Assembly (NCBI GenBank): GCA_045635745.1
Contig: JAZTWG010000008.1
Span: forward strand, 18,529-82,528
Reading direction: 5' to 3'
Source: SIG78 sp045635745
GTDB lineage: Bacteria; Verrucomicrobiota; Lentisphaeria; Victivallales; Victivallaceae
DNA: 64,000 nt
The position numbers and the translations under genes were made by a program. Below, in pieces: positions 9,124 through 17,661 of the stretch (positions are counted from its first letter, which is position 1; each line of letters begins with the position of its first letter). The notes under the pieces were generated by a model. That model ran no database searches. It was given only the letters and a program-made list of their open reading frames with translations, and was not told where the DNA came from.

Positions 9124-9909
9124 ATGGAATTATTTGATACACATTTTCATCTGCCCGAAGAGGGCGATTTAAGTAATTATCTGGATGCGCTCTACGATGA
9201 TCACTCGTATCGCATGCTGGCGCTGGGCGGCAGTCTTGCCGGCAGCCGGCGTGCGCTGGATTTTGCCCGCAATCACGATAATGTATGGTGTGCATGCGGG
9301 GTACATCCGCATGATGCCGAAGAGTTTTCCGGCGATATAGCACCTTTTGCCGAAATGCTTTCCGACAAAAAAGTACGGGCAGTCGGTGAAATCGGACTTG
9401 ACTATTTTTATGATCTTTCGCCGCGGAATATTCAGCGGAAGACCTTTGAAAAATTCCTCGCGCTGGCATTGGAACACAAAAAAGTTGTCTGCGTACATTG
9501 CCGCGATCAGGAAGACCGTTTTGATGCCTACAATGATTGTTACGCTATGCTCAAAGATTTTGCCTCCGCCGCCGGCGATGGCCGGATAATTCTGCATTGT
9601 TATGCCGGAAATCTGGAGTATTTGGAAAAATTCATGGAATTTGATGCCTACTTCGGCGTAACCGGTATGGTAACATTTCCGAAGAGCGGCAATATCCGTG
9701 AAATACTGAAACATATCCCGCACCACCGGCTTTTGTTTGAGACCGATGCGCCATACCTTGCCCCGGTACCGTTCCGCGGCAAACCCAATCATCCGGCGCT
9801 GGTGGCACATACGGTGATGTATGCGGCTGCTTTTCTGCAAGTCCCCATGGCACAACTGGCAGCACAAACTACCGCTAACGCCTTGCGGGTGTTTGATTTG
9901 GAGGCATAA
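9124..9909 (+). CDS. tatD: TatD-family metal-dependent hydrolase
   Basis: A TIM-barrel metallohydrolase of 261 aa; TatD relatives are metal-dependent DNases with 3'-5' exonuclease activity. Metal ligands are visible in DTHFHL at the N-terminus, GEIGLDYFYD, VCVHCRDQ, ILHCYAG and ETDAPYLAPVPFRGKPN. I set the start at ATG 9124, directly before the metal motif as usual; an upstream TTG at 9055 would add 23 unlikely residues. No Shine-Dalgarno is visible upstream. First gene of tatD-nudC-trxB-zinc ribbon-radical SAM. Confidence 0.9.
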   Translation: MELFDTHFHLPEEGDLSNYLDALYDDHSYRMLALGGSLAGSRRALDFARNHDNVWCACGVHPHDAEEFSGDIAPFAEMLSDKKVRAVGEIGLDYFYDLSPRNIQRKTFEKFLALALEHKKVVCVHCRDQEDRFDAYNDCYAMLKDFASAAGDGRIILHCYAGNLEYLEKFMEFDAYFGVTGMVTFPKSGNIREILKHIPHHRLLFETDAPYLAPVPFRGKPNHPALVAHTVMYAAAFLQVPMAQLAAQTTANALRVFDLEA

Positions 9910-9913
9910 AGCT

Positions 9914-10741
9914 ATGAGTTTCGTCCCGTTATATAAATTGCGCCGGAGCGTACCGGCAGCAGATGAAAAACTGCTGATCCTCGATCGCAAAGGCAAAACC
10001 TATCTGCAAGTCGACAGCAACGGGAAATTATCCATTCCGCAAGCTGGAAATTTCCCGGAGCTATTAAGTGTGGAGCTGCCGGAACTGGGGGTTTTCCGCG
10101 ATAAGAAATGTTTCGGATTCCGCTGGGATATAGAAAAAACTCCAACCGAAGATTTGCTGGGTATAGATGTACGCGAAGCCATGAGTCAGGTGGACAACGC
10201 CACAAAAAATCTGCTTTTGCGCGGCAAACCGATCCTCGAATGGCTCTCTTTGCGGAGATATTGCAGCGTTTGCGGCTGTGAACTGGTGGATCATGAACAT
10301 GAAGAAGCCCGCACTTGTCCAAACTGCAGCATGCTCTTTTTTCCCAAGATCAGTCCGGCGATCATCGTAATGATCAAACGGGAAGACGGCAAAATACTGC
10401 TGGCTTACAACCGGCATTTCAAACACAAGTGTTACAGCCTGATCGCCGGCTTTGTAGAAGCCGGTGAAAGTGCCGAAGATGCAGTCCGGCGGGAAGTCCG
10501 GGAAGAAGTCGGTCTGGAGGTCAGAAATATCCGCTATCTTTACAGTCAGAGCTGGCCGTTTCCGGACTCGCTGATGCTGGGTTTTGTGGCGGATTACGCC
10601 GGGGGCGAGATAACCGTTGACGGTGAAGAGATCGCCGAGGCGGATTTTTACAGCCCGGATGCCCTGCCCGTACTCCCCGGCCATGGAAGCATTGCCCGCA
10701 GAATAATTGAAGAATATATTGCAGAATTTAAGAATAAGTGA
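9914..10741 (+). CDS. nudC: NAD(H) pyrophosphatase / RNA deNADding enzyme
   Basis: NudC hydrolyses NADH and removes NAD caps from RNA. The 275-residue protein has a divergent N-domain, a zinc ribbon with Cys117, Cys120, Cys135 and Cys138, a complete Nudix box starting at Gly179 (GFVEAGESAEDAVRREV followed by REEVGL) and the family hallmark SQSWPFP (211-217), which is normally SQPWPFP. Start ATG 9914 is preceded by GGAGG located inside the end of tatD, so the two genes are translationally close (4 bases between stop and start). Confidence 0.94.
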   Translation: MSFVPLYKLRRSVPAADEKLLILDRKGKTYLQVDSNGKLSIPQAGNFPELLSVELPELGVFRDKKCFGFRWDIEKTPTEDLLGIDVREAMSQVDNATKNLLLRGKPILEWLSLRRYCSVCGCELVDHEHEEARTCPNCSMLFFPKISPAIIVMIKREDGKILLAYNRHFKHKCYSLIAGFVEAGESAEDAVRREVREEVGLEVRNIRYLYSQSWPFPDSLMLGFVADYAGGEITVDGEEIAEADFYSPDALPVLPGHGSIARRIIEEYIAEFKNK

Positions 10742-10760
10742 TTTCAAGGAGTAAAATATT

Positions 10761-11675
10761 ATGGAAAAAATCGTCATTATCGGCAGCGGCCCGGCCGGTT
10801 ATACCGCTGCAGTTTATGCCGCCAGGGCCAACCTGGAGCCGCTGGTTATTTCCGGCAACACTATTGGCGGCTTGCTGACCCAGACCAGCGAAGTGGAAAA
10901 CTTCCCCGGTTTTCCCGAAGGGATCAACGGTTACGAATTGACCATGAAAATGCAGCAGCAGGCCGAAAAATTCGGTGCCCGCCTTGAAATCGCCGCAGTA
11001 GAAAAACTTGACCTCTCCGATGGCGGAGTACATAAAATCACCCTTGATAATGGCAATGTTATTGAAACCAGGGCGCTGATCATAGCCACAGGAGCCACCC
11101 CGCGCTGGCTGGGGCTGGAATCTGAAGAACGGCTGAAAAACTGCGGTGTTTCAGCTTGCGCCACCTGCGACGGAGCTTTTTTTGAAGATATGAAAGTGGT
11201 GGTCGCCGGCGGCGGCGATTCAGCTATGGAAGAAGCGCTCTTTCTGACCAAATTTGCCAGCGAAGTGATCGTAGTGCACCGCCGCAACGAACTGCGCGCC
11301 TCCAAGATCATGGCAGAACGCGCCATGAACAATGAAAAAATCAGATTTGTCTGGAATTCGCAAATCGTGGAAGTGCTGGGCGACAGTGAAGTTACCGGGA
11401 TCAAAGTCCGTAATAATGCCGATAACAGCGAAAGCGTTATCGAGTGTCAGGGATTGTTTGTGGCGCTCGGTCATGTGCCGGCAACCGCGCTTGTAAAAGG
11501 TCAGATCGATATGGATGAAGCCGGTTTTATCAAACTGCAGGGCGGCACCAGCCTGACCAATCTTGCCGGAGTTTTTGCCGCCGGAGATTGCGCCGATCAC
11601 CGTTACCGCCAGGCAATAACCGCCGCCGGCGCCGGATGCCGTGCAGCAATCGATGCAGAGCGTTATCTGGGGTGA
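10761..11675 (+). CDS. trxB: Thioredoxin reductase
   Basis: A 304-residue flavoprotein of the low-molecular-weight TrxR class that passes electrons from NADPH to thioredoxin. Readable parts: FAD loop GSGPAGYTAAVYAARA at the N-terminus, the redox pair Cys133-Ala-Thr-Cys136 followed by DGAFF, the NADPH loop GGGDSAMEEA, HRRNELRAS for the 2'-phosphate, and the C-terminal AAGDCADHRYRQAITAAGAG block. CAAGGAG precedes the start. No thioredoxin gene is adjacent. Within the tatD-nudC operon; the next gene starts 4 bases after its stop. Confidence 0.95.
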   Translation: MEKIVIIGSGPAGYTAAVYAARANLEPLVISGNTIGGLLTQTSEVENFPGFPEGINGYELTMKMQQQAEKFGARLEIAAVEKLDLSDGGVHKITLDNGNVIETRALIIATGATPRWLGLESEERLKNCGVSACATCDGAFFEDMKVVVAGGGDSAMEEALFLTKFASEVIVVHRRNELRASKIMAERAMNNEKIRFVWNSQIVEVLGDSEVTGIKVRNNADNSESVIECQGLFVALGHVPATALVKGQIDMDEAGFIKLQGGTSLTNLAGVFAAGDCADHRYRQAITAAGAGCRAAIDAERYLG

Positions 11676-11679
11676 AAAT

Positions 11680-11886
11680 ATGACGAAAGAATCTTTGGAA
11701 TTTGATAATCCTGATAATAACGGACGCCGCTTGCGCTGCCCGCGCTGCAAAGAGTATCTTTATCCGGCAGATCTGGAAACATTTTGTGTGTGCCCATATT
11801 GCGAAACCAAAATCGGCAACAGCGAAGAGCTGGAAGATTTTGTGATCGACCCCATGGTCAGACAATGGATCGAACGTTACAAATAA
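11680..11886 (+). CDS. Small zinc-ribbon protein of unknown function
   Basis: A 68-residue protein with two CxxC knuckles, CPRC near residue 19 and CPYC near residue 39, a typical rubredoxin-like or zinc-ribbon fold, and an acidic C-terminal helix. ATG 11680 is chosen because TGGGGTGA at the end of trxB provides a ribosome site; an upstream in-frame ATG at 11641 would overlap trxB by 35 bases. I do not recognise a specific family. Its place between trxB and a radical SAM gene may point to redox or metal biology, which is only inference. Confidence 0.7.
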   Translation: MTKESLEFDNPDNNGRRLRCPRCKEYLYPADLETFCVCPYCETKIGNSEELEDFVIDPMVRQWIERYK

Positions 11887-11892
11887 TTCTTT

Positions 11893-12795
11893 ATGAGCAA
11901 GTTATGTAATATATGCCCCCGCAAATGCAATATAGAGCGGGGCATTTCGACTCCGGGTAAACATCTCCCCGGAATTTGCCGCACCCCGGCAGAACCGATG
12001 GTTGCACGCGCCGGATTGCATCATTGGGAAGAACCGGTGATCAGCGGCAGCCGCGGATCGGGAACGGTGTTTTTTTCCGGCTGCAATCTGAATTGCGTTT
12101 TCTGCCAGAACTACAACATCAGCAGTCAGGTGGAAGGAAAAGTTATCTCCACAGAACGGTTGAAGGCGATCTATCAGGAGCTGATAGGGTTGGGGGCACA
12201 CAATATAAATCTGGTAACACCGACCCATTACAGCGAAGCGATACTGGAAAGCCTTACCGAACCGTTGAGCGTGCCTGTAGTGTATAACTCCAATGGCTAC
12301 GACAGTGTGGAAACTTTGCGTAAATTTGAAAATAAAGTGCAAATATATCTGCCGGATTATAAATATGCGGATAATGCGCTGGGGCGCCGTTACAGTAAAG
12401 TAAATGACTATGCCGAAGTAGCGCTGGCGGCGATAAAAGAAATGTACCGCCAGACCGGGCCTTATGTTATTGATGACTCCGGAATTATGCAGAAAGGTGT
12501 AATAATCCGGCATTTGATTCTGCCCGGAGCGGTGGAAAATACGCTCAAAGTTATTGAGCTTACAGCCAAAACATTCCAGCCGGGCGAGGTAATGTTCAGC
12601 TTGATGCGCCAATATCTGCCCTGCGGAGAGGTTTCTGAAGATGCTTATCCGGAACTCAACCGGCGCGTTACCGATGAAGAATATGCGATCATCGAAGAAG
12701 CGCTTTACAGTTCAGGTATTGAAGATGGCTTTGTTCAGGACGAAAGTTCCGCTTCCGGAGAATTTATCCCATGTTTTGACAACTCAGGCGTTTGA
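11893..12795 (+). CDS. Radical SAM protein of the PflX type (COG1313)
   Basis: A 300-residue radical SAM protein. The N-terminus has a cysteine cluster (Cys5, Cys8, Cys12, Cys29) and the conserved block VARAGLHHWEEPVISG, then the SAM cluster motif Cys64-x3-Cys68-x2-Cys71 in GCNLNCVFCQN. This is the pattern of PflX, an uncharacterised relative of pyruvate formate-lyase activating enzyme. The target is unknown; glycyl-radical activation is only a family-based guess, and no glycyl-radical enzyme is in this window. ATG 11893 follows the zinc-ribbon stop by 6 bases. Its last 12 bases overlap the convergent ABC transporter gene. Confidence 0.88.
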   Translation: MSKLCNICPRKCNIERGISTPGKHLPGICRTPAEPMVARAGLHHWEEPVISGSRGSGTVFFSGCNLNCVFCQNYNISSQVEGKVISTERLKAIYQELIGLGAHNINLVTPTHYSEAILESLTEPLSVPVVYNSNGYDSVETLRKFENKVQIYLPDYKYADNALGRRYSKVNDYAEVALAAIKEMYRQTGPYVIDDSGIMQKGVIIRHLILPGAVENTLKVIELTAKTFQPGEVMFSLMRQYLPCGEVSEDAYPELNRRVTDEEYAIIEEALYSSGIEDGFVQDESSASGEFIPCFDNSGV

Positions 12796-14553
12796 AAAAC
12801 TCTCACCCTGAAACTGCATACGGTGATATTTGGCATAAATACCGTTCAGCGCAATTAATTCGTCATGCGTACCGATTTCAGCAACTCTGCCATCGTCCAC
12901 AGCTATGATCTTGTCGGCATGCCGGATAGTGCTCAAACGGTGGGCAATGACCAGCGTGGTTCTATCTTTTGAAAGCTCGGTCAGCGCAGTTTGAATATGC
13001 TGTTCGCTTTCGTTATCCAGCGCACTGGTGGCTTCGTCCAGAATGAGTATGGCCGGATTTTTCAGAAACACGCGGGCGATGGCAACCCGCTGCTTCTGCC
13101 CGCCGGAAAGCCGTACTCCGCGTTCGCCGACATGGCTGTTATACTGTTCGGGCAGAGTCATGATAAAGTCATGGATATTGGCGCGTCTGGCGGCGGCGAT
13201 CACCTCTTCGTCAGAAGCATCGGGCTTGCCGTAGAGTATGTTGTCTTTTATGGTGCCGGAAAACATATAGAGATCCTGCTGGACAATACCGATACGGCTG
13301 CGTAAAGCTTTGAGCTGCCACTTTTTCACATCCATACCGTCGATTGTCACCGCCCCGGATAATACCTCATAAAATCTGGGCAGCAGTGCACAAATCGTAC
13401 TTTTTCCGCCGCCGGAGGGCCCGACCAGAGCAACTGTACTGCCCGGTTCAACGGTAAAAGAGACATTATTAAGTACCGGCAAATCTGCATCATAAGCAAA
13501 AGAGACATTTTTATATTCGATTCTGCCGACACAACTGCCGGGAGCTGAAGCATCCGCGCTGTCAGATATATCCGGAACCGTAGCCAATACTTCCGCAAAG
13601 CGCCGGAATCCCGACCAGCCGCGTTGAAAAGCTTCGGCAAAGTTTATAAGCATTTCCAACGGGTGAATGAATATACCTATATACAGTGCATAAATCGCCA
13701 GCTCGCCGGGCGTGATGATCTTGCGGGCTATGAATATGCCGCCGAACAGCAGGATCGTTACATAAAGCAGACCGTGAAAAAACGAGTTTCCGGCATGAAA
13801 CTGCCCCATGACCCGGTAATTATCCACCTTGGAGCCGAGGAACGCCTGATTGCAATGGTCAAATTTTTTCTGCTCCACATTTTCATTGGCAAAAGATTTC
13901 ACCACCCGGATACCGGCCAGAGAATCCTGTATCTGCGAATTTACAACCGCGATCTTTTTACGGTTGTCGGCAAAAACCTGACGCATACGCTTACGCATAA
14001 ATATACAGTACAAAGTCATCATCAGCGTAACAACCAGCAGAATACCGGTAAGTTTGGCATTGATGGAAAAAATTATGATAAATGCACCGATGATCTTCAG
14101 AGTGGAAATCAGCAATATCTCCGGTCCGTGATGCGCCAGTTCGGTTATATCAAACAAATCCCCCACGATCCGGGACATCATTTCGCCGGTATTGTTGCGG
14201 TCGAAATATGAAAAGCTCAATTTCTGGTAGTGCGTAAATATATCCTGACGCATATCAGTTTCCATTTTGGCCCCCATGATATGCCCCCAGCAGGTGATGA
14301 AATATTGAGCAAAAAATCTTATCAGATAAAGTACCGCCAGACCGCCGGCGATCCAGAGAATGACCCGGATTATCTCGCCGGAAGATTGCTCAAAAACATT
14401 TTTATTGAGTACATTCAATATCTGCGGAAAAGCCAGATCTACTGCCGATACCACAAGCGCACAGAGCATATCCAGCAAAAATAATCCTTTGTACGGCTTG
14501 TAATAATTTATAAAGCGGCGGAAAAGTGATAAGTTTTCTGTTTCGTTATTCAT
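12784..14553 (-). CDS. ABC exporter, fused permease and ATPase (MsbA/lipid A exporter-like)
   Basis: A 589-residue half-transporter with six membrane helices in residues 15-310 and a C-terminal nucleotide-binding domain. ATPase motifs: Walker A GPSGGGKST, Q-loop QQDLYMFSGTI, signature LSGGQKQR, Walker B ILILDEATSALD and the switch histidine in IAHRLSTI. Family members export lipid A, other lipids, peptides or drugs; the substrate cannot be assigned, though Lnt and other envelope genes nearby make a lipid plausible. The start ATG 14553 has only a weak site (GGTAAATA). A 287-base upstream region with several hairpins precedes it. Its 3' end overlaps the convergent radical SAM gene by 12 bases. 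Confidence 0.88.
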   Translation of the reverse strand: MNNETENLSLFRRFINYYKPYKGLFLLDMLCALVVSAVDLAFPQILNVLNKNVFEQSSGEIIRVILWIAGGLAVLYLIRFFAQYFITCWGHIMGAKMETDMRQDIFTHYQKLSFSYFDRNNTGEMMSRIVGDLFDITELAHHGPEILLISTLKIIGAFIIIFSINAKLTGILLVVTLMMTLYCIFMRKRMRQVFADNRKKIAVVNSQIQDSLAGIRVVKSFANENVEQKKFDHCNQAFLGSKVDNYRVMGQFHAGNSFFHGLLYVTILLFGGIFIARKIITPGELAIYALYIGIFIHPLEMLINFAEAFQRGWSGFRRFAEVLATVPDISDSADASAPGSCVGRIEYKNVSFAYDADLPVLNNVSFTVEPGSTVALVGPSGGGKSTICALLPRFYEVLSGAVTIDGMDVKKWQLKALRSRIGIVQQDLYMFSGTIKDNILYGKPDASDEEVIAAARRANIHDFIMTLPEQYNSHVGERGVRLSGGQKQRVAIARVFLKNPAILILDEATSALDNESEQHIQTALTELSKDRTTLVIAHRLSTIRHADKIIAVDDGRVAEIGTHDELIALNGIYAKYHRMQFQGESFSNA

Positions 14554-14593
14554 TATTTACCAATAAAAAAAGAGAAATGCAGCAAAACTGTTT

Positions 14594-14638
14594 GTGGGGA
14601 AAAACTTTTTGAAACAAAGTTCTTTCCCCCACTTTGTT
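14594..14638 (-). promoter_or_regulatory. Two mutually exclusive hairpins in the leader of the ABC exporter gene
   Basis: Hairpin B pairs 14594-14608 with 14616-14632 (about 15 bp with two single-base bulges). Hairpin A pairs AACAAAG (14613-14619) with CTTTGTT (14632-14638) and cannot form at the same time. They lie 41-85 bases before the start codon. The arrangement recalls an attenuator, but no T-run directly follows hairpin B. Confidence 0.35.
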
Positions 14639-14709
14639 CCGCCATAACCTCCGGCGATGACGGAACCATATTTACCAAAAAATTTCGCAGGAATTGTTTT
14701 TATTTTTAA

Positions 14710-14760
14710 GCTCTGTTTCCAATACAGATTATTTTTACCTGCCCTTATTGGGGACAGAGC
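14710..14760. repeat. 15-bp inverted repeat in the 14554-14840 spacer
   Basis: Arms 14710-14724 and 14746-14760 pair over 15 bp (two G-U pairs in RNA) with a 21-base loop. It lies between the end of the 14841 gene and the ABC exporter start. A weak T-rich stretch follows only on the plus strand, so it may be a terminator-like element, but the direction is unclear. Confidence 0.5.
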
Positions 14761-14840
14761 GTATTTTTAATAAATAAGATGCAAAAAATGGGTTGCCTCT
14801 TACCCCTTTTGAGTTTTTGCAACATTCTCCTGCTTGAATT

Positions 14841-16118
14841 TTATTCTATTTCGATACGCAAATTATCCAAATATACCATCGAATTCAAAAATACACCGGC
14901 CTGCAGATCGAGAGTATTCAAACCCTCTTCAACCAATCTGGTTATATCAAGTTTGAAATCAAAGGGATTGCCATTTTCCAGCGTCAGGGGATGATAGTTG
15001 TTGTGCGGTGGTATGGGGGCACAAGTATTGCTGTAAAACAATACAAAGCCATTGTTGTTGGCAATGTTGACTTTTTTATTGGGCGAAGATTTCAGCGCAA
15101 TAACCTTGCCGGGCTTGACCACATTGCTCATGCTGGTTGCCTTGCCGTTGATTTTCACTTTAAGAGCGTTGGTGTAGCCGGCCACACCGGTTTTGCGTTC
15201 CAGACGGCCGGTGAAACACAAATACGCCTTTTTACCTGCCATTGCCGGCATGGCAAAAGTAAAACTGTCGGTAGTTTTGACCGGCATGATCACCCGCTTT
15301 ACCGGAGTAAGCGGTATGATATTATCACTGGCGGCAACGTTTGAATCCACATCGGCCGGATAAAGTTTGCCGGTGGTTTCGCCGGTGCGGTCGAGCACCT
15401 CCACGGAGTTGCTTCCGAATGCGGGAACTTTGACTTTTTTGCTGTATTCCGAACCATTGATCTTTTCTTTAAGCACAGTACCGGTTACGGAATTACGCAC
15501 CACGATCTGCTGCAGCCCCTGTCCTTTGACTGTAATATCCAGCTCGGCCCAGCCGTGACGGAATTCCAATTTGTCATAAAGTGTATACCCTGTCTGCTTA
15601 TAGTAGCACATATAGATCGTGCCGTATGACGAATCAACCGGCATCACTCCATGATAAGAGTATTCGGCCCAGCCGCAATCACCGGCAATGTGTTCCGGCA
15701 TGGGCGCATACCGGTATTTGCCGCCGGCAGCCGGGGTAAACGCCAGCGCTCCGCCGCTGCGGTACTTGATATTGGAGCCGATCCGTTTGGAGTAGTAGCG
15801 GACAAAGTACGGTTCGCCGGCTTTGAACGGTACAGCGGGACGCAAACGGTGATAAGCATTTGGACTGCGGGCCGGATCGCCGGCGATCTTCATGGAGTTT
15901 TTATCACCGATACCTTCGGTTTTATCGATCGAAACAAGTGCGCGGTTGTCAGGCGTATTAATACTCCATGACCCCAGCACGCCCTGGGAAAAATCCGATG
16001 TAGAAAGCAGATTTTTAGTCGGCAGAGCCGGATTGCTGTTTATCGTGATCTCCGGAGCGGAAAATCCCGTGGCGGCAGCTGCAATAATTGCAGAACTAAA
16101 CAAAAGCTTTTTATTCAT
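14841..16118 (-). CDS. Exported protein with carbohydrate-binding-like beta-sandwich architecture, function unknown
   Basis: 425 aa. A clear signal peptide (MKK-type start, hydrophobic core to about residue 18, cleavage near FSA-PE) is followed by a beta-rich domain beginning 'NLLSTSDFSQGVLGSW', which resembles the opening of CBM4/9-type sandwich domains, then an Ig-like stretch and a second C-terminal sandwich ending 'MVYLDNLRIEIE'. No catalytic motif was recognised. It is the last of three genes read together on the minus strand (deacetylase-like, 225-aa exported protein, this one); AAAGGGT precedes its start. A role in binding surface or dietary polysaccharide is inference from fold and context. 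Confidence 0.65.
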   Translation of the reverse strand: MNKKLLFSSAIIAAAATGFSAPEITINSNPALPTKNLLSTSDFSQGVLGSWSINTPDNRALVSIDKTEGIGDKNSMKIAGDPARSPNAYHRLRPAVPFKAGEPYFVRYYSKRIGSNIKYRSGGALAFTPAAGGKYRYAPMPEHIAGDCGWAEYSYHGVMPVDSSYGTIYMCYYKQTGYTLYDKLEFRHGWAELDITVKGQGLQQIVVRNSVTGTVLKEKINGSEYSKKVKVPAFGSNSVEVLDRTGETTGKLYPADVDSNVAASDNIIPLTPVKRVIMPVKTTDSFTFAMPAMAGKKAYLCFTGRLERKTGVAGYTNALKVKINGKATSMSNVVKPGKVIALKSSPNKKVNIANNNGFVLFYSNTCAPIPPHNNYHPLTLENGNPFDFKLDITRLVEEGLNTLDLQAGVFLNSMVYLDNLRIEIE

Positions 16119-16142
16119 TTTTTTACCCTTTTTAAAGTATAA

Positions 16143-16820
16143 TCATTTATCTATTTCAAAATCATAGAAGCGATTCACGCCTTCAGCAGCAACGATCCCG
16201 GCATAAAATTCCCGGGGCATAAGATCATCGATAAATCCGAACTCGTGCCCGCCGCAGCGGACGGTCCAGACCGGGCCGCGCCCGGTAAACTGGATATTGA
16301 CAACAAGCTGATATTGGGTATTGGCTTTGAAATTGCACTTGAGAAATCCAACCTTGCGCCAGATTTGCTTGCCATCTTTGAACCAATGGCGCCAGACATT
16401 CAACCCTTGATCGAACAATACGATCTCATAATGGGTACGGAATTCCGGAAATCCTTTGCTGCTGACACCCGGTTTTTCGGCAATAACAATACTCGGTGCC
16501 ATGCGGTAATCAAAACTCATAGTGGATTTGATTGTTACATTATTGCCTTTGATGGGAGTTTTCCAGATCATTGCGGCATAAGTTTCGGGCGCACGCTTGC
16601 TCAGCAGATCAAGTTTGGTGGCGTTTTCAGGACAGACATTGACAATATGACTCTTTTCCTGACGGAAAGTATTCACATTTTCCCAACGGGAACTTTTAAC
16701 TTCAATAAAATCGTTTTTGTCCCACTTTCCGGGTTCAAAATCGCAGTTGAAAATATTTTTGGCCCATGCAGTACTGCCGGCCAGAACCGCAGCAGTGATA
16801 ATGATAAATCTTTTGTACAT
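16143..16820 (-). CDS. Exported protein, possible concanavalin-like fold, function unknown
   Basis: 225 aa with a signal peptide (MYKRFIIITAAVLAGSTAWA, cleavage after AWA). The mature part is Trp- and aromatic-rich and beta-stranded (for example GNNVTIKSTMSFDYRMAPS and NTQYQLVVNIQFTGRGPVW), similar in feel to the concanavalin-like domains of the DUF1080 group, but no signature is decisive. It sits 24 bases before the 425-aa exported protein and 28 bases after the deacetylase-like gene, so the three probably form one transcript. Confidence 0.6.
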   Translation of the reverse strand: MYKRFIIITAAVLAGSTAWAKNIFNCDFEPGKWDKNDFIEVKSSRWENVNTFRQEKSHIVNVCPENATKLDLLSKRAPETYAAMIWKTPIKGNNVTIKSTMSFDYRMAPSIVIAEKPGVSSKGFPEFRTHYEIVLFDQGLNVWRHWFKDGKQIWRKVGFLKCNFKANTQYQLVVNIQFTGRGPVWTVRCGGHEFGFIDDLMPREFYAGIVAAEGVNRFYDFEIDK

Positions 16821-16848
16821 TACTCTAACCCTTACTGTTATTTATAAC

Positions 16849-17661
16849 TTAATGAAAAAATTTGCTTTTCCGCATTACAAACTTCAATTCTTCAAAGTCA
16901 TAGCTGTCGCTCCACCAGGTGGGATGCTGCAAAAAAATGACTACATCGCCAGGCTTGCTTGCCTGCAGACCGGCAACAAACTCATCACCGCCGATAAAGC
17001 GGCTTTCTATGATATAGAAACAGCGCTCTTTGCCATACTCTTTCTGGAGCCGGGCGAAAAAGGCATACAGTTCGCCGGATTCAGGTAAGCCGCATGCTTT
17101 GATTAGTTCTTCGCTGTATGATCCATCCGGATTTTTCACCAGCGCTGCGGAATCGATCCCGGATTGAAATACACCGTGACCGAAGGCAAAACGCACATCA
17201 GGAAAAAACTCCCGGACATACTGCATATTGGATTTGAAACTCTCGATCGCTGCTGCATGATCACCTTTGCAAATAACCAGATCTTCGTGCTGATACTGTA
17301 TTTCGTGGCCCAGCTCGCAGATCCGGAACAGTTCATCGCGCCACGAAGGCTCTATCAGTGACACCAGCCGGATATTGTAGGTAGTGCGGAACCCGGCTTC
17401 ATGTTCCATTTCCGCCATGCGCCGGGCCAGAAAATTATCGCTGGGGCGCTCAATATCGTGCAGCCAGATCACTCTGACCTTATCTGGCACGACCAGTTCA
17501 CCCTTGAAGTAGAGATCGTACGCTTCGGATACATTCACTGCATCGTAACGATCTTTGCTGATTTCATCCAATATCTTGCGGTATTCCCGGATATTGAGAT
17601 CGTGTCTGATGCGAGAATAATGCTCAAAACCGAGATCTATAGGTATATAGCATTCACTCAT
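16849..17661 (-). CDS. Polysaccharide-deacetylase-fold (NodB-like) protein
   Basis: 270 aa from ATG 17661, chosen over the longer frame start at 17805 because GGGAGGAAAG precedes it and the extra 48 residues look non-coding. The segment 'VIWLHDIERPSDNFLARR' supplies an HD(x)E-type metal site; later 'ELGHEIQYQHEDLVI' and 'VRFAFGHGVF' match the conserved His-containing motifs of NodB-fold deacetylases encoded in surface polysaccharide clusters. No signal peptide. Substrate unknown. First of a three-gene unit with two exported proteins. Assignment is by motif pattern only; a general NodB-fold enzyme is safer than any named activity. Confidence 0.6.
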   Translation of the reverse strand: MSECYIPIDLGFEHYSRIRHDLNIREYRKILDEISKDRYDAVNVSEAYDLYFKGELVVPDKVRVIWLHDIERPSDNFLARRMAEMEHEAGFRTTYNIRLVSLIEPSWRDELFRICELGHEIQYQHEDLVICKGDHAAAIESFKSNMQYVREFFPDVRFAFGHGVFQSGIDSAALVKNPDGSYSEELIKACGLPESGELYAFFARLQKEYGKERCFYIIESRFIGGDEFVAGLQASKPGDVVIFLQHPTWWSDSYDFEELKFVMRKSKFFH

